Shown: in pieces, positions 22,990 through 34,900 of the stretch
Layout: every line of letters starts with the position of its first letter
Position numbering within the stretch: position 1 is the first letter of the stretch
NCBI GenBank assembly: GCA_008360955.1
Contig: LUCM01006199.1
Span: forward strand, 1-64,000
DNA: 64,000 nucleotides
Source of the DNA: Fasciolopsis buskii
Taxonomy: Eukaryota; Platyhelminthes; Trematoda; Plagiorchiida; Fasciolidae
Reading direction: 5' to 3'
Notes under the pieces: model-generated
The model's input: the letters and a program-made list of their open reading frames with translations, nothing else
What the model was told of the DNA's origin: nothing
Databases searched by the model: none
Made by a program: the position numbers and the translations under genes

Positions 22990-24110
22990 GCTCTACGCTG
23001 CCACCACTACCGCTTCCGATTACCAGTGCCCATCGTCCTTAAAGTCAAGCCAGAGAGACCTGATTGTCAACAGTCGGGTCGCCAACATTTTTATACCTCC
23101 TTTCATGTTATCGCTTGCCCACTGTATGGCAGGGTGGGTATTAGGTTGGGATCCGTGGGACAACCAACTCAGTCGGTATCGTAAAACGACAGCTCTATGA
23201 CAAGAATTCGTCCCTCCTAATACTAGCCTTTTAATCTCAGCATTGTTAACGTGCTTCTGCCACTAAACACGGACAATCCTGCGTAGATGTCCACTCAAAA
23301 AGACAGATAATCGCCGAATACTTTCTTCGCGAAGAGGCCGAGATTCACAGCCATACAACAAGACCGCAAGAACGACAACATGATAAAGTATGACTGATGT
23401 CATGACAACAATAGAGAATTCTTCCACCATTGAATGATAACCGGGCTTACGCGATTCAGGATGTTATCTATCCAACAGCATCGCCGGCTGTCAGGCTAGT
23501 CACTGGGTAGACAAGACTGTTTATTCGTTCCAATTTATCGCCGGCAGCTGTGAACGTGGGCACATGCTCTAGCGAGATTTAAAGCATAAGTCTGCATACG
23601 CCAAACATTAGTGTTTTTACCCTTAGGCGATTCACAGCATTTCGGACAGTCCGTGGGTCGATACTCAGCAAGTTGATGTCGTAAACCCCATACAAGGCCA
23701 TGATTTGATCAACAGGGGAAATATCCGCCATGAAATGCATCTAGCAAGATGCTGAACAGGAATCGCAAGGTGAGCACCTCTGAAGTACGTTACCGGTAAC
23801 GGCAAATTGAATGAATGGAGTGCTGTACGCTCTCATTGTGCTCCAAATGAACTGTAGAGGATAGCAACATACTTCTTCGGCGCACCGCTCCTGAATAAGC
23901 AATGGCGTTGGAATGCCAACAGAACCGACGGCTTCCCGGATGTTCAGAAATATGACCATTGTAGGGCGCTTCTGTTCCAGTGGCTGCCAAAATGTAAAAA
24001 AATAATCCAAGCAACTGCGGACCGAACGAAAATTGACATGTCCCTCACAGGACAAGGTTTCAAAAGCTCCCGAAAGCTCGCAAATCAAGAGTGACACTAG
24101 TAGTTTGGAC
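22990..24110 (-). mobile_element. RTE-type LINE copy, RT domain, minus strand
   Basis: Minus-strand frames from 24097 give an RT finger/palm segment (a decayed FRS(G)RS, then TMVIFLNIREAVGSV and a VRQ(G)CS-like end near 23760). Shifted frames further on give LLYGCESRPLREESIRRLSVF near 23350-23310 and NNAEIKRLVLG near 23225. The order matches an RTE reverse transcriptase with heavy decay. Its 5' end at about 24110 abuts the 5' end of the plus-strand RTE copy. The 3' limit is approximate. Confidence 0.65.
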
Positions 24111-24124
24111 GCAACAGACGTTAA

Positions 24125-25217
24125 GTTAATATCTCAATGGTTCGGGCAAGTCTTACGCGGACTTTTCTCATAGATTACGCAGACGACGTCGTGTGCCTGT
24201 TCGAGTCTGCGGACTATGCACAATGCGTACTAGATAGACTGTCGAGATCGGTTGCTCGGTCTGGCATGTGCTTTGCACCTTCAAAGTGCAAATTGCTGTT
24301 ACAGGACTGGACGACAGCAGCGCCGAACTTGATATTGGATGGAGAAGAACTAATGACTGTGGACCGTTTCACCTACCTTGGTAGCTGCGTGTCCAACGAT
24401 GGTAGCTCGGGAGTGGAGGTAAATATGGGTATATCCAAGGCTCGGGCAGCTTACGCTGGACTGAAGCACTTGTGGCGTCGGCCTGATATTTCACTGAAGT
24501 TGAAAGGTACTGTACTGTGCTGCAGTGCATTCAGTTCTGTTGTACGGTTGAGAGACGTGGAGTATGCGTGTGGGCGATGTTCGTCGGTTGGAGGTTTTCG
24601 ACAACCGATGTTTACGTAGTATGGCTAGGATTGGATGGAGTGACCGGGTGAGTAATATTGAGGTTAGGAATCTGGTATCGGGTACCACTTCTGAGAACAG
24701 CTTGTTTCAGCGTATGAAACTTAGTAGACTACGCTGGTTGGGTCACATGTTGCGTATGACGAACACTCGTCTACCATACCGTGCCTTATTTTGTGTTCCT
24801 CCTAAGGAATGGAAGAAGTCATGTGGAGGCCAACAGATGACGTGACAGCGTGGAATGAGAAAATGTACAGCAAAGTTAGGTAAAGTAGGTGTCTCACGCC
24901 TTTGTGGTTGGGGTCCGAAAGACTCGTCGACTTGCTGGCTGGAGACACTGAGAGATATGGTAGTGAATCGTGAACAGTGGCGATCGTGTTGTCATTTTCT
25001 ATCGAATCAGAATGATTGAAAACACGTGCGTTTGTACAGTTAGACTGTGTTTTGTGTGTTGGCTGCAGCAGCATCTTGTCTTTTGCCGCCTGTGTAGGTC
25101 CACTCCCTGTTCCCCTTGGATATTCACTCTTTTTATATAAACGTGTAACTCTGGGAAAAGGCAGCGGTCAGTGAGGCTTGCCTTGCTGTTTAACGCTGAA
25201 CGATGATGATGATTTTC
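24125..25217 (+). mobile_element. RTE-type LINE copy (subfamily A), RT C-terminal half with TGATGA tail
   Basis: The best preserved RTE copy in the window. It starts just before the catalytic YADD box (24176-24187, context LIDYADDVVCLFES). It then gives GMCFAPSKCKLLLQDW, TVDRFTYLGSCVSNDG, KARAAYAGLKHLWRRPDISL, one frameshift near 24500, DVRRLEVFDNRCLRSMARI, RWLGHMLRM and GGQQMT. A LETLRDMVVNREQWRS block follows near 24935-24985. The 3' UTR ends in a GATGATGATGAT tail at 25202-25213, typical of RTE elements. It is 5'-truncated in the palm region, directly facing a minus-strand copy. Confidence 0.9.
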
Positions 25218-25449
25218 TAATAGACAGGAGTAAAAGCAGAAACTCGCGATATACGAATAATCTCATTTGTGGGCAGCTCGCGAACAAACACGCCTCTCCT
25301 GTGTTTGGAAACCCCCTGAAGCCTGCAAAATAAGGATACTTCAAGAATCGACCTACCCCACAACTAACCTTATATAGTGATATAGGTAGAAACGGACCGT
25401 GGCGCACGTAGGCAGTTCGTCGGCGCAGACAGTACCTGATAAGGCCAGT

Positions 25450-25604
25450 TGGACTGGATTACGAAATTGTGTCCATCATTTCACGCATCTGCGCAGACGT
25501 AAGAAAGTGGGCCTGCGTTCTAACACCTGTCGTATGGAGATATGATCGATAAAACTCCGACCGGATCGGAATCCAGCCTGAATCTCACGCGTACGTTCTT
25601 TCTT
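25450..25604 (-). mobile_element. RTE-type LINE fragment, downstream piece of an interrupted minus-strand copy
   Basis: The minus-strand frame includes EIQAGFRSGRSFIDHISIRQ and VLERRPTF, the canonical QAGFRPGR block of the RT fingers. It stops shortly after. It is separated from its upstream part (25970-26400) by an R1 repeat copy, suggesting nested insertion. Confidence 0.75.
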
Positions 25605-25870
25605 TATTACATGTTTGACGCATGAGTATAGCGGGAAGGGGATGTCCCCATAGCCGCTAAGGCCCATTACATGGGGAGCGGCAGCCGTAATCCTGAAGCT
25701 CGGAGTGGCATGGGACCGTACAAAGTCTCATTAGGTCAGATGTGGTAACGAGGCGGATGACAGCGAGTTGCCGCTTACCATCAAAGTGTCGGGTGGATAG
25801 GGCTTTTAACCGTTGACCTTTTTGGTGACAGACACTTAATCCACTTGACCACCGCCGGTTAGAGAGGATA
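25605..25870 (+). repeat. dispersed repeat R1, copy 3 (longest)
   Basis: It starts near GACGCATGAGTATAGCGGGA and contains CATAGCCGCTAAGGCCCATT, GGAGTGGCATGGGACC and ATTAGGTCAGATGTGG, ending near CTTGACCACCGCCGG. It aligns over its first 150 bp with the copy at 30835-31015. It splits a minus-strand RTE copy. Confidence 0.6.
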
Positions 25871-25969
25871 AGACTGGTAAGAACCGTGAATAAACTACGT
25901 AAGAAATTAAGTCCTGTAGTTTTACATGAGAATTTGTCGAATTTCTTGTAGATCAATGCAAACAAATCT

Positions 25970-26400
25970 TACCAGCTCTTAGGCATTTGATTCTTTCACC
26001 AGATCGGTTTCAATTTTTTTATCTTCAATGTTATAACTTCGCCATGGTCCTTGAAAGCGGATGCCCAAGGTCCACCTGGACCAGTACTTCTGTGTTTCTG
26101 ATGGAGGACTGATATCCACCTGTATTGTTTCATTTTGAGCGGTAAGTGGAAGGTCTACTGGGAAAGTAGGCCAACCAAACTGTTCTCTGAAGTACTCTGC
26201 CCAGCGTTCCTGAGAGGGATTCAGTGAGCCGTTGCAGATCGCATTGCCTGGTGAAGACGCGACCAATAAGACTCAAAATTGGAAGATACACTCCTAGCAT
26301 CAATTGGTAGTTCGTTTGTTTTGAGGTCTTCTCTCGTCTACCAGAAGGCTGTAAAGACAAATACGGTCTTGATCTACCACCAAAACGCACACCAAATTTT
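25970..26400 (-). mobile_element. RTE-type LINE fragment, N-terminal RT linker, minus strand
   Basis: Minus-strand frames at 25979-26266 and 26130-26390 give NPSQERWAEYFREQFGWP and VDISPPSETQ, the conserved RWAEYF..QF.WP and (V/I)xPPSE blocks just ahead of the RTE fingers. It is broken by frameshifts. Its 5' side faces the plus-strand copy beginning near 26580. Confidence 0.8.
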
Positions 26401-26579
26401 ATGCATACTAACGCATGGTCCTACGCAAGACATGCGGACCGGTAGGAGTGGTATTCCTGGATGTTGTTATAACAGCGGTGACCGGTGATATGGTCGGCTA
26501 GTTTCGAGCCAGAGTTTGGTGCCACTGAGCCAAGTCAAGTGGCAACAAGTCCTAAGACGGGCGATGGAAACTGGCCAAA

Positions 26580-27975
26580 GAAGTGAAAATATCAGCTGTT
26601 TCAGGTAACAGTCGAAGGCTATTCAAGCTTGTGCGCGACACCGATGGGCAACGAAACGGAGTGCGATAGAAATGGAGAGTCTATTCTTGACAGATAGCAG
26701 AGTCTCCCCTGTCGGACTGAACAGTCCAAGAGTCAGTTCAGCTGACCGCTGCAAACAACTATTAGTCCTTGTGAGGTGACACTTGACCCCTCAATGGAAC
26801 TTTGAGTGCAGTCGAACATTCGACTACTGAAGCAGGCAAAATCGGTCAAATTCGCCCAACTCCTCTCAGCTCTTCCAACTGGGTGGAGAGAGCTTAATTA
26901 AAGCACATACCTTCTCGCTCCGTGACATGGAAAGAGAAGCGCATCCTGTTATTGTCGGATGAGTCACTGGTTATACCCAGCACCAAGAAGGGAACACGCA
27001 GTGGCTGTAGCAACCATCGAGGGGTCAGTTTAATTCCGATAGTTACCAAGATTCTGGTTTCAACATGCTGCGTCGTTCGACACAAATTCGCGAGAACAAC
27101 GTCCTCAAGCAGCTAGCCAGATTTCGCCTGGTCAACGCTGCATCGATCAGATTTTTACTCCTTGGCAGTTGTTCGAAACGAGCCATGCAAATCGTCGTCC
27201 GGCAATCGCAATTTATTCCGACTTGAAAAGCGTCTTTGATTCAGCTGGCCGAAAAGCTTTATTCAGTGCCCTTCACTGGACGAATAAGTCTCGACAGTTT
27301 GTGAGCCTGTTGCGACCATGCATTCGTAAACTTCTGTTCGCGTAATGGTACACAGTGAGCCACAAAGCTCTTTAGATACAATGAACGGTGCTCAGTAAGA
27401 ATTTACGATCTCTCCACTCTTGTTTCACTTTGTCATCGATGAGGTAATGGGGGAAGTTTTAGGAAGTCTTTAGGATGTAGGCATCGAACTAGAAATTGAA
27501 GAGCTATGTGACCTAGTTTAACCAAACAACCTCGTGTGCTTATGAGAACCTGCGAAACATATGCAACGTGCACTAGGCAGACTCCCGAAGGCTACAGATC
27601 CGTTCGACATGTGCTTCGCACCTTTAAAGTGTAAAGTGCTGTTACAAGACTGGACGACAGTAGTACCAAACGTGATACTAGATGGGTAGGAACTAACGGT
27701 TGTTGGCCGTTTCAGTCACCTCAACAGCCGCATGACAAAGAATGGCAGCACTGTAGGAGAAGTGAGCAGGCATATATCCAGGGCTTGAGCGGCATACCCT
27801 GGTATGAAGCATTTATGGCGTTCGCTCGACATTCCACTGAAGTCGAAAGACTGTGTGTATTGTGCCGCAGTGCGGTTAGCCCTGTAGTGTGGTTTTAAGA
27901 CGTGGAGTTTGTGTGCCGAAATGTTCGTCGCTTGGGTGTTTTTGGCCACCGATATTTCCAACATGCATTCACTTC
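26580..27975 (+). mobile_element. RTE-type LINE copy (subfamily A), most of RT, heavily mutated
   Basis: Across many stops the plus strand reads decayed linker sequence, a C(S)NHRGVSLIPIVTKIL block near 27010-27055, RCIDQIF near 27145, AIYSDLKSVFDSAGRKALF near 27210-27270, MCFAPLKCKVLLQDWTTVVP near 27612-27670, TVVGRFSHL near 27695 and KHLWRS/DIPLKSK near 27807-27850. It ends about 27975 without a TGATGA tail. The position equivalent to YADD is degenerate. Confidence 0.8.
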
Positions 27976-28421
27976 TCCTGAATCGCAGAACTTCCTTTAT
28001 ACTAACGAAATTGCCAGTAGTCGCACCACAGACTATAACCTGTAGTACAACGACCCAGCAAAATGCTTCCATGGCATACTCAAATGGCTTACTGCTTTCT
28101 CTTGAATCACCCAGACTGAATATCACTCACAGCGTTTATCCCCCAAGATGCATTTCATTCCATCTGCCCTTCCCATGTTATAGCAACGGACGGCATGAAC
28201 GGAATTTCCAGTACAATCACAAGGCAACTACGTGTGTGTCGGTGCCTGCTTGGCTGCTGTAATCCGGTCGAGTATCTTTCCAGAAACTTGACCGCACTTC
28301 AAAATTCGATCCATTGATCGAGGGAATGGAACTCCTCGAGTGTAACCTGAATCATGCTTAAGTCGGCTTTTCTGATGGATAAAAAGAGTCCTGCTGAGAC
28401 ACCTCGCTCCTATCTCTACAG

Positions 28422-28579
28422 GGCTACCACCTATAATCCAAAGCAATTTCATGAAGAATCAATCAGGATCTTCCTCCGCACCTGCGGGACCTGAGGACCA
28501 AAGCACACTGGTTACGAAGACCGACGCAGAAAGTCACGAGGAAGGAAATAAACAGAGTCCCATTAATAAGTACACCCAT
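28422..28579 (+). CDS. first visible exon of the small gene
   Basis: The acceptor TATCTCTACAG ends at 28421. The frame starting with two leading bases reads LPPIIQSNF and then an ATG at 28451, which could be the real start. It ends CAT|GTGAGA in phase 0. Confidence 0.5.
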
Positions 28580-29332
28580 GTGAGATTTGCTTGATTGCGT
28601 TTGTTTTACCTGAAGCGATATCGGCACACTTGAGGATTCTCACTTTCAACTCCTGCTTGCAGACCAGCACCTTTTGTTGTGATTCGTATTCCCGTGTACT
28701 GTAATTTCGATAGTATTTTGGTGCTACGATATATAAGATACACCTCTCACATTCCGTCTTTGATTTTGATCTTCATTATCATACAGGCTAAGACGACTTT
28801 CCTAGATTTTGAATGCACACCGAACGTCGTCTATGTCTTTATTACTTCAGAAGTAGAGGCCTAGACTATGGAAGGGTTCCCACCATTACGTTCACGGTTT
28901 ATTTCTTCATTCACTATTCACTTCTTTGTTCATAAAATCTTCTGGCGGCGGTGAACGGTGCATGCTTTTCTACATTTGTTGCACTGAATTTCATAAACAT
29001 TTCTTTTCTACATTTAAACTGTATATGAAGTCTTCAAAGTAATTACAGCCTTTTCAAATCCGATTCTTCTTTTCCTCAAAACTCATATGGAAAGTCTTTG
29101 CTGAGGAAAAAAGTGTCAAGCACTATATGCTACAACTACCTGTTCATCAGGACCCCACAATCTTCCCCGAATCCCAGATGCTGTGGCCCGTGACCTAGAG
29201 CCTCACCAACAAGTGAAAGAGCTTAAAAGACTTAAAGGAAGTCAACCATCCACTACAGAATCCGTGCTTATGTCCCGCGCGTCTGATGTAAACCAAGTTG
29301 ATATCCAACGAATTCGGGAAACAAATAAATAA
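28422..29332 (+). CDS. small unrecognised gene, at least three candidate exons
   Basis: I do not recognise this gene. Candidate exons are 28422-28579, 28787-28864 and 29151-29332, all with good borders (CTCTACAG|; CCCAT|GTGAGA; CATACAG|; TTCATCAG|). The first encodes a hydrophilic, Ser/Glu/Lys-rich segment (QSGSSSAPAGPEDQ). The second encodes AKTTFLDFECTPNVVYVF and reaches a stop. The third encodes a charged helix-prone tail (HQQVKELKRLKG) ending TAA, with an AATAAA overlapping the end (29324-29329). Exons 1 and 2 join in phase 0. Exon 3 needs one carried base, which none of the exon 1 or exon 2 donors supplies, so an exon is missing or the second exon is an alternative end. Strand and coding character are fairly secure; the model is not. 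Confidence 0.45.
28787..28864 (+). CDS. second candidate exon of the small gene
   Basis: After ATTATCATACAG, 25 codons are open to TAG (28862-28864). A weak donor GAA|GTAGAG ending at 28852 could extend the transcript instead. Confidence 0.4.
   Translation, partial: AKTTFLDFECTPNVVYVFITSEVEA
29151..29332 (+). CDS. terminal candidate exon of the small gene
   Basis: After CTGTTCATCAG, two leading bases and 59 codons run to TAA (29330-29332). The codon pattern and charged helix suggest true coding. AATAAA within the last codons could act as the poly(A) signal. Confidence 0.5.
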
Positions 29333-30834
29333 GCCGTACTTTACATCTGTTAGAGACGTGACATCCATGCAATACCAGAATCACCCTGGGTTGAATATGT
29401 GGCAAATACTTCCTATTAATATCATGCAAACAGCACTTGTCATGATTTGAGAATTTCGTTCAACAGATGATAAATACTACGCAGGGAACAGAAGATTAAA
29501 ATTAACAGTTTTTGGCTAATTCGCCTAGTGTTTTCTCCAGCATGGATTATAGTGGTTTGACTGGGAGCCTCAAAACAAGTTTCGGCAATGAAATCAAGCA
29601 TAAAACGGAAAAGTTTCCGGACACTTAGCCGTCAAACATTCGATTGAATGGACATTGGATGGCCAGACACTGCATCGAATGGATATTTGGGAGAATGGAA
29701 TTAGGATCGGATCCTTCAGTCTTGGAAACAACCCGTGTTGAGCTGAAGAATTTTGACTTACACCTGCGTCAGTGTTTCGCACGCAGGTCGTTTTTCCAAC
29801 TATTCCTCCAGAGTGGGGTTAATAGAATGACGCACCGCTGGGGTGCAACAACTGGAATCAACTAACCTAGTCGTCTTATCGCAAATTCGTTCATGTAGTT
29901 CGTACGTTAAAGGGTCAATTCATCAAAACAATCTCCTCACCCGAGGTTACTCCGTTCCAGAGAGGGTACTAAGTAACAAATCAGGATCGGCAGTGATTAT
30001 TATTATTATTATATTATATTATTATTATATATACATACGCATGTTATATTATACGCTTCTTTTCATTACTATTCTATTGGTCGCTAAACGGATAGGCGTA
30101 TTTATAGCACACTAAGAGGAATTTTTGATGGTGTGGGCTGGTTGTATACACAATCCTGTGTGCATGTGGACTTGTTTCATCACTTGATCCAGTTTTGCTG
30201 AACCAAATTGAAACGGAACCACAGCGACGTTTGCCGACCTGCTGAACATCGGTCAGTGCTGGCAGGATTGTCCTGTTGAGTAGTTCGGACATTTTACGGT
30301 TTATGCTGACACTGCCCTTTAATTGCTTCCATATCCATCCAAGGTGTTGAGCAGTAAGTTTGTTGACAGAATTTCAATGGAACTAACTGTTTCGACGAAA
30401 CGCCCGCTTGGTCGAACGTCCTCCGTTTAAATGTCTGTCCGTCGAAATGTCCGGACAAGAAGCGACGCACGAATGATGTAGTAACTTTAGGCGAATATAC
30501 GGTTTTAAAAAAACGCCGCCGATGTCGTTATTGGCTGACGAAGGACTACATCGTATTCAGGCGACTGCCCATATGTATGAAGAGACTCAACAGTTGAGCC
30601 TGGCATCACGAAACTCATCACTATCAGGACTGGAGGCCCCGTATGTCACTGTAATTTGCCGATTTCATAAAAGTGAAGTTGGAAGTCATCTGCAGTCCTC
30701 TGGGGCGCACCAATTTCCGGATTGTGATGACGTCCACGCTCTAGTATTGCATGACCTGCTACCTGTCGTCATTCACAATCCCCAAGCTGCTGAACGTCTC
30801 ATTATCAAGTGAAAAGTTCTCGATGACTAATGAC
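29333..30834. other. no supported gene; simple repeat inside
   Basis: It contains the ATT-rich simple repeat at 29995-30052. A 96-codon plus-strand frame at 30522-30812 starts with ATG but shows no family motif or splice context, and I do not call it. Confidence 0.4.
29995..30052. repeat. (ATT)n simple repeat
   Basis: Mostly ATT/TAT triplets grading into ATATATAC. Confidence 0.9.
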
Positions 30835-31015
30835 TGTCTTTTTTATGGCATCTTTGAGGCATGAGTGCGGCAGAAGGGATACGTCTCATAGCCACCATGG
30901 CACACTATACGGGGAAGGAAGCAGCAGGCGATAGTGAGTGGCATAGAACTACATAAGGCTATATTAGGTCTAAAGTGCCAGCCACCCGGACGACAGTGAT
31001 TTCCTATCTTCCTGT
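30835..31015 (+). repeat. dispersed repeat R1, copy 4
   Basis: GGCATGAGTGCGGCAGAAGG, CATAGCCACCATGGCACAC and ATTAGGTCTAAAGTG align in order with the copy at 25605-25870. Confidence 0.6.
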
Positions 31016-31989
31016 AAGTTATTTTATATTTCTTTCCGTATGTTGCTCGCGTACGTCTTCAATTGAAATACCGAGTAGCTCCATACCTATGCATTACTTC
31101 CCAGGTGGTAAATCCGGAACGAGGGCAGTAGATGACTGCTCCTTTCATCGCTAGAACCCGTGAGACAGACTGCGGGAACAAGCTGAAGATAACTTTCGTG
31201 AAACTGGGGAACACGCAGAGATCCCATTTATGCACGGCAAATAATTCGAATGTATAAATCCTGAATTAAAGTACTAATAACAGTGAAAAGCTTTCACACC
31301 CGGGGACGCCGACTCATCACACTAAGACTTGAGCCTTCAGGATCGTTCCTATATTACCATCCATCCCTTTTGGAGTTCGGTGCTGGCGGATGCGATGGAA
31401 GGGGAAGACGATTCCAACTTATGGAAGGAAAGCCGCCTCGTGAATATTGTAGCGTGAAAACCCCGAAGTCATATCTAAAGGAATGTTCAAATGCGACGTC
31501 TGGTTCTCCACAAGGTGAAGACTCGAACTAACGACGAGATTTACGGCGTTGCAGGATATCATTCAAATGAATATGAAGCACACAATACAACTGCAACGAC
31601 GTTTTCTCAACATTTTTCTAGATTTTCCTATTAGAAATAGACAAAACAAGCCTGACGTGTGGGAAGTTCTGAAAATCAGTTGTTTACCGCCTCAAAATAA
31701 GAAAATAGTACTCTTTCTCACAGAGATAAACCTTAAGAAACAATGATTGTTCAACAGTGGTCTGTAAATTTAACTACCTTGTGGATGGGAAACCACCGGC
31801 ATTTTACGATCTAAATAACTGACCTTCTAAATATTTCTGTAGATAGTCCATCAGCAAACAACAACTGCTGCAGAACCCTTAGGAACACACCACCGAAGGT
31901 CACGTCAGTGACAGTTCCAGTTCACTTCCAGTTCTCGTTCCAGTTAGATTACGGGACTGATCGTCCAGGTTATTGCAACGAGTGCTCCT
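31016..31989. other. no supported gene
   Basis: No coding or repeat assignment. The right end runs into the 3' UTR-like region of the left CR1 copy. Confidence 0.35.
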
Positions 31990-34900
31990 TGGATATGACG
32001 GTGTTTTGAAATTACGAGGGTGGGAAACCCTCTTCATTTCCTACAAAGGAGGAAATAATACCTGAGATGTTTTCCCCTGGACCATCTCGTCTACTCCACA
32101 ATTCACTCGCTGTCCTCTCCAAACACCACTAGCCGTGCATTGTTTAGTCTCCCTTTGAATTTGCGCACTAACCCCACGTCGACCAATTCTTCCGGCAACT
32201 CATTCCAGTCACTCACTACTCTTGCTGCAAAAGATTTGCGACTCAACCTTGTGGCTACGCATTCACTCAAATAATTTTCTCGTTACCTCAAAGTGCGTCA
32301 TTCCCACTTATCTGGAATAGGACCCCACGACGACCGCGTATCTCGGCAAGACTCTTAATTATCTTGAAGTTCTGTATTATGTCAACTTATTTCCTACGTT
32401 GTTCCAGGGAGAACTAGCCAAGCGCCTTCAGCCACTGTTCATGTCTGACGTCTTTAAATGCGCAGACCAACGTGTAAAAACGCACCGGAAATGTTTCAGC
32501 ATTTTTCTACCTCTTGCCAACTATAGTTTCCAAGCCTGGATACAGCATTCCAAGTGCGGTCTGACAAATGCCTTGAACAGCGTCAGAAGAACGCTAGGCC
32601 TCCAAGATTATACGATACTCTTAAGTTGGCGTAGGGCACGCCATGACTTCTTGGCTGCCTTCTGGCAATGCAGACCAGGGTTGAAGTCCAAACCCACATA
32701 TAACCGTAGGTCTATTGCTTTCTGACGTTTTCATCGCGACCTGATGCCCCGGTGGACGCATGTGACGAAGGGAATTTGCTTCTACTTCCATGAGACGTTG
32801 ACATTTGTCCAAGTTCCACGGAAAATGCCAGCTTACCGTCCACTGGTAAACTTCACCCAGACCCCTCTGAATGGGCTCACCGTTTGCTCTCCGTAGTAGT
32901 TTGATGTCGTCATCAAACAGGAGGCACGGGCTTTCCAACATGCTAGCTATGGCGTTTAAATAGGGAAGAGCAATGGCCCTAAACAGACCCTTGAGGCACT
33001 CCGGTGTATATGAACCCTATGTAGGACAGACACACTTCGAACCTCAAAATGAAAGATCTGTATTTCAAGCATTGTGCCATCAAGTAAATCAACGTAGGCT
33101 CCATTACGGAAATTATGAAATTCTGACACAGAACCTTGTGGATCATGATAAAATAGGTCATCGGAAAGACAACAGAGCGTGGCGTGTGCGCATTCTGGCT
33201 CTACTGTACAGACTCCAAAATGGTGGTTCAATGGTGGGGTGCAACTAAGTCTTTTATTGCTAACAGGTTGCTCTTGGTGTCCTCCTACTGACGATCCACG
33301 AACTTCCTACCTCTCTCTATTCCCCACCGAGTTTGGAGACCCAAGTCTAGCAATCTACTTTTGTCCATTCCTGAGAAATTCTTACAACATTTATCTGGCG
33401 CTACCAGTCCCTAAGGCTCAGTCGCATACGGATTACGGCGTGGCCACTCTTACCTACCGGATCTTCCAACTCCAGATCCTCCATATCATTCAGTGGTCTC
33501 GTTAGTACCAAGTCAATGGTTGAAGATACTTGTCCAAATCTCCATCTAGTTGCCTGGGTAACGTGTTGAAATATCCCACTCTCGTGCACGGACTGCAGGA
33601 GTTGATGCCCAAAGGAACCTTCCGGGACTGTCTCGCAAACCCACTCAGTCTCAGTGGCGATGAAATTTCCCAGTATGAAAAGTTTGCCCGCAGACCCTGC
33701 AACCACACTCAGAAAGAGAAACAGTTCCCTGTCCTCCACTTGCGTTGACCCCGGGTTACGGTACACCCCTACAACTAAGATCCTCGGGCGGACAGTTTCC
33801 AGATGACTTCCATGGCCTGTATGTTTGGGGTAGGCAGCTTGTGATCCTCCGGCGCCTCGTAATTTTCAGCCACTAGTAACAGGTTCTTGCCTCCTATTCT
33901 CCCATCCGCTCCATCCATTCTAAAGAATAAAAAATCCCGCGCCACTGAATTATTGTCACCCTTCCCTGGCCGCAACCGGGTCTCAGTGATAGCCGCCACA
34001 TCTACATCCTGAATTTTAGCTCCAGTCACCCGCTACCCACACTTGCACCACCATTATAAATCCCGCCCTCCATCCTTTCGGGTACTAAACGGATGGGTGT
34101 GTCATGCTCGGGACAATCTTTCTGAGGCTCTTGAGAGCGTTTTGCAGGATAGTCGAGATCCCCACCCTCAACCCCGCGCTCCCAGCCTCCTTGTTTTGGC
34201 TGTTCCGACGTGTGGGGGTCCCGGATGTTGGGTCCGGACAAAGTGGCCCAAGTTGCGCCCGCCCATTATGTTCACTTCCAGCTCTGCTGCACGGAGTGGC
34301 GTTCAGTTGCCCCCCATCAACAAACTTTTGGATTCTCAGTTTGGGGACTCGCAGTATTGAATCCTGGAGGTCCCCGTTTGCGTCCTTAGCCTTGGTCCTG
34401 CTTATGGCACTATCATCCGGCAATGTGGTAATTACCCCCCGGTGATCGTCTTGATTCTATCGGCTGATGCCAATAACCTGTCCCTACGCCGTGAGTTGGC
34501 GAATTCCATCAGTTTTGGCCATAGGTGCTGGCATCCGGAGTTACTGACTCCCTGTCATCTTCCCAAGCGAAGTACCCTTTTTCCTGGCATCTCCACCATT
34601 CTGAGCATGCTTACCACATGGTGCCTCACGGCCGTTTCCCTCTACTTTCCTCCCTTCATAAATGGCCCCGCGATCTCGTGGATAACGACATTGCGATTTC
34701 TATCCAGTCTGATGTCGCTGAATTTTTGTACCCTAATGAGCTCCCGGCCCATCTAGTGCAGGGCTTGTTCTACATCCTTCAGCCCTGCACGTATTCCCGG
34801 GTATCTTGCGGCTGGATTGATGACCCTTGCCACTTCTTCGGTTTCTATGCTCCTGCGCCTGCGCTCCCTCTTCCTAGGCGTTTTCCTTTTCGCCTCGAAT

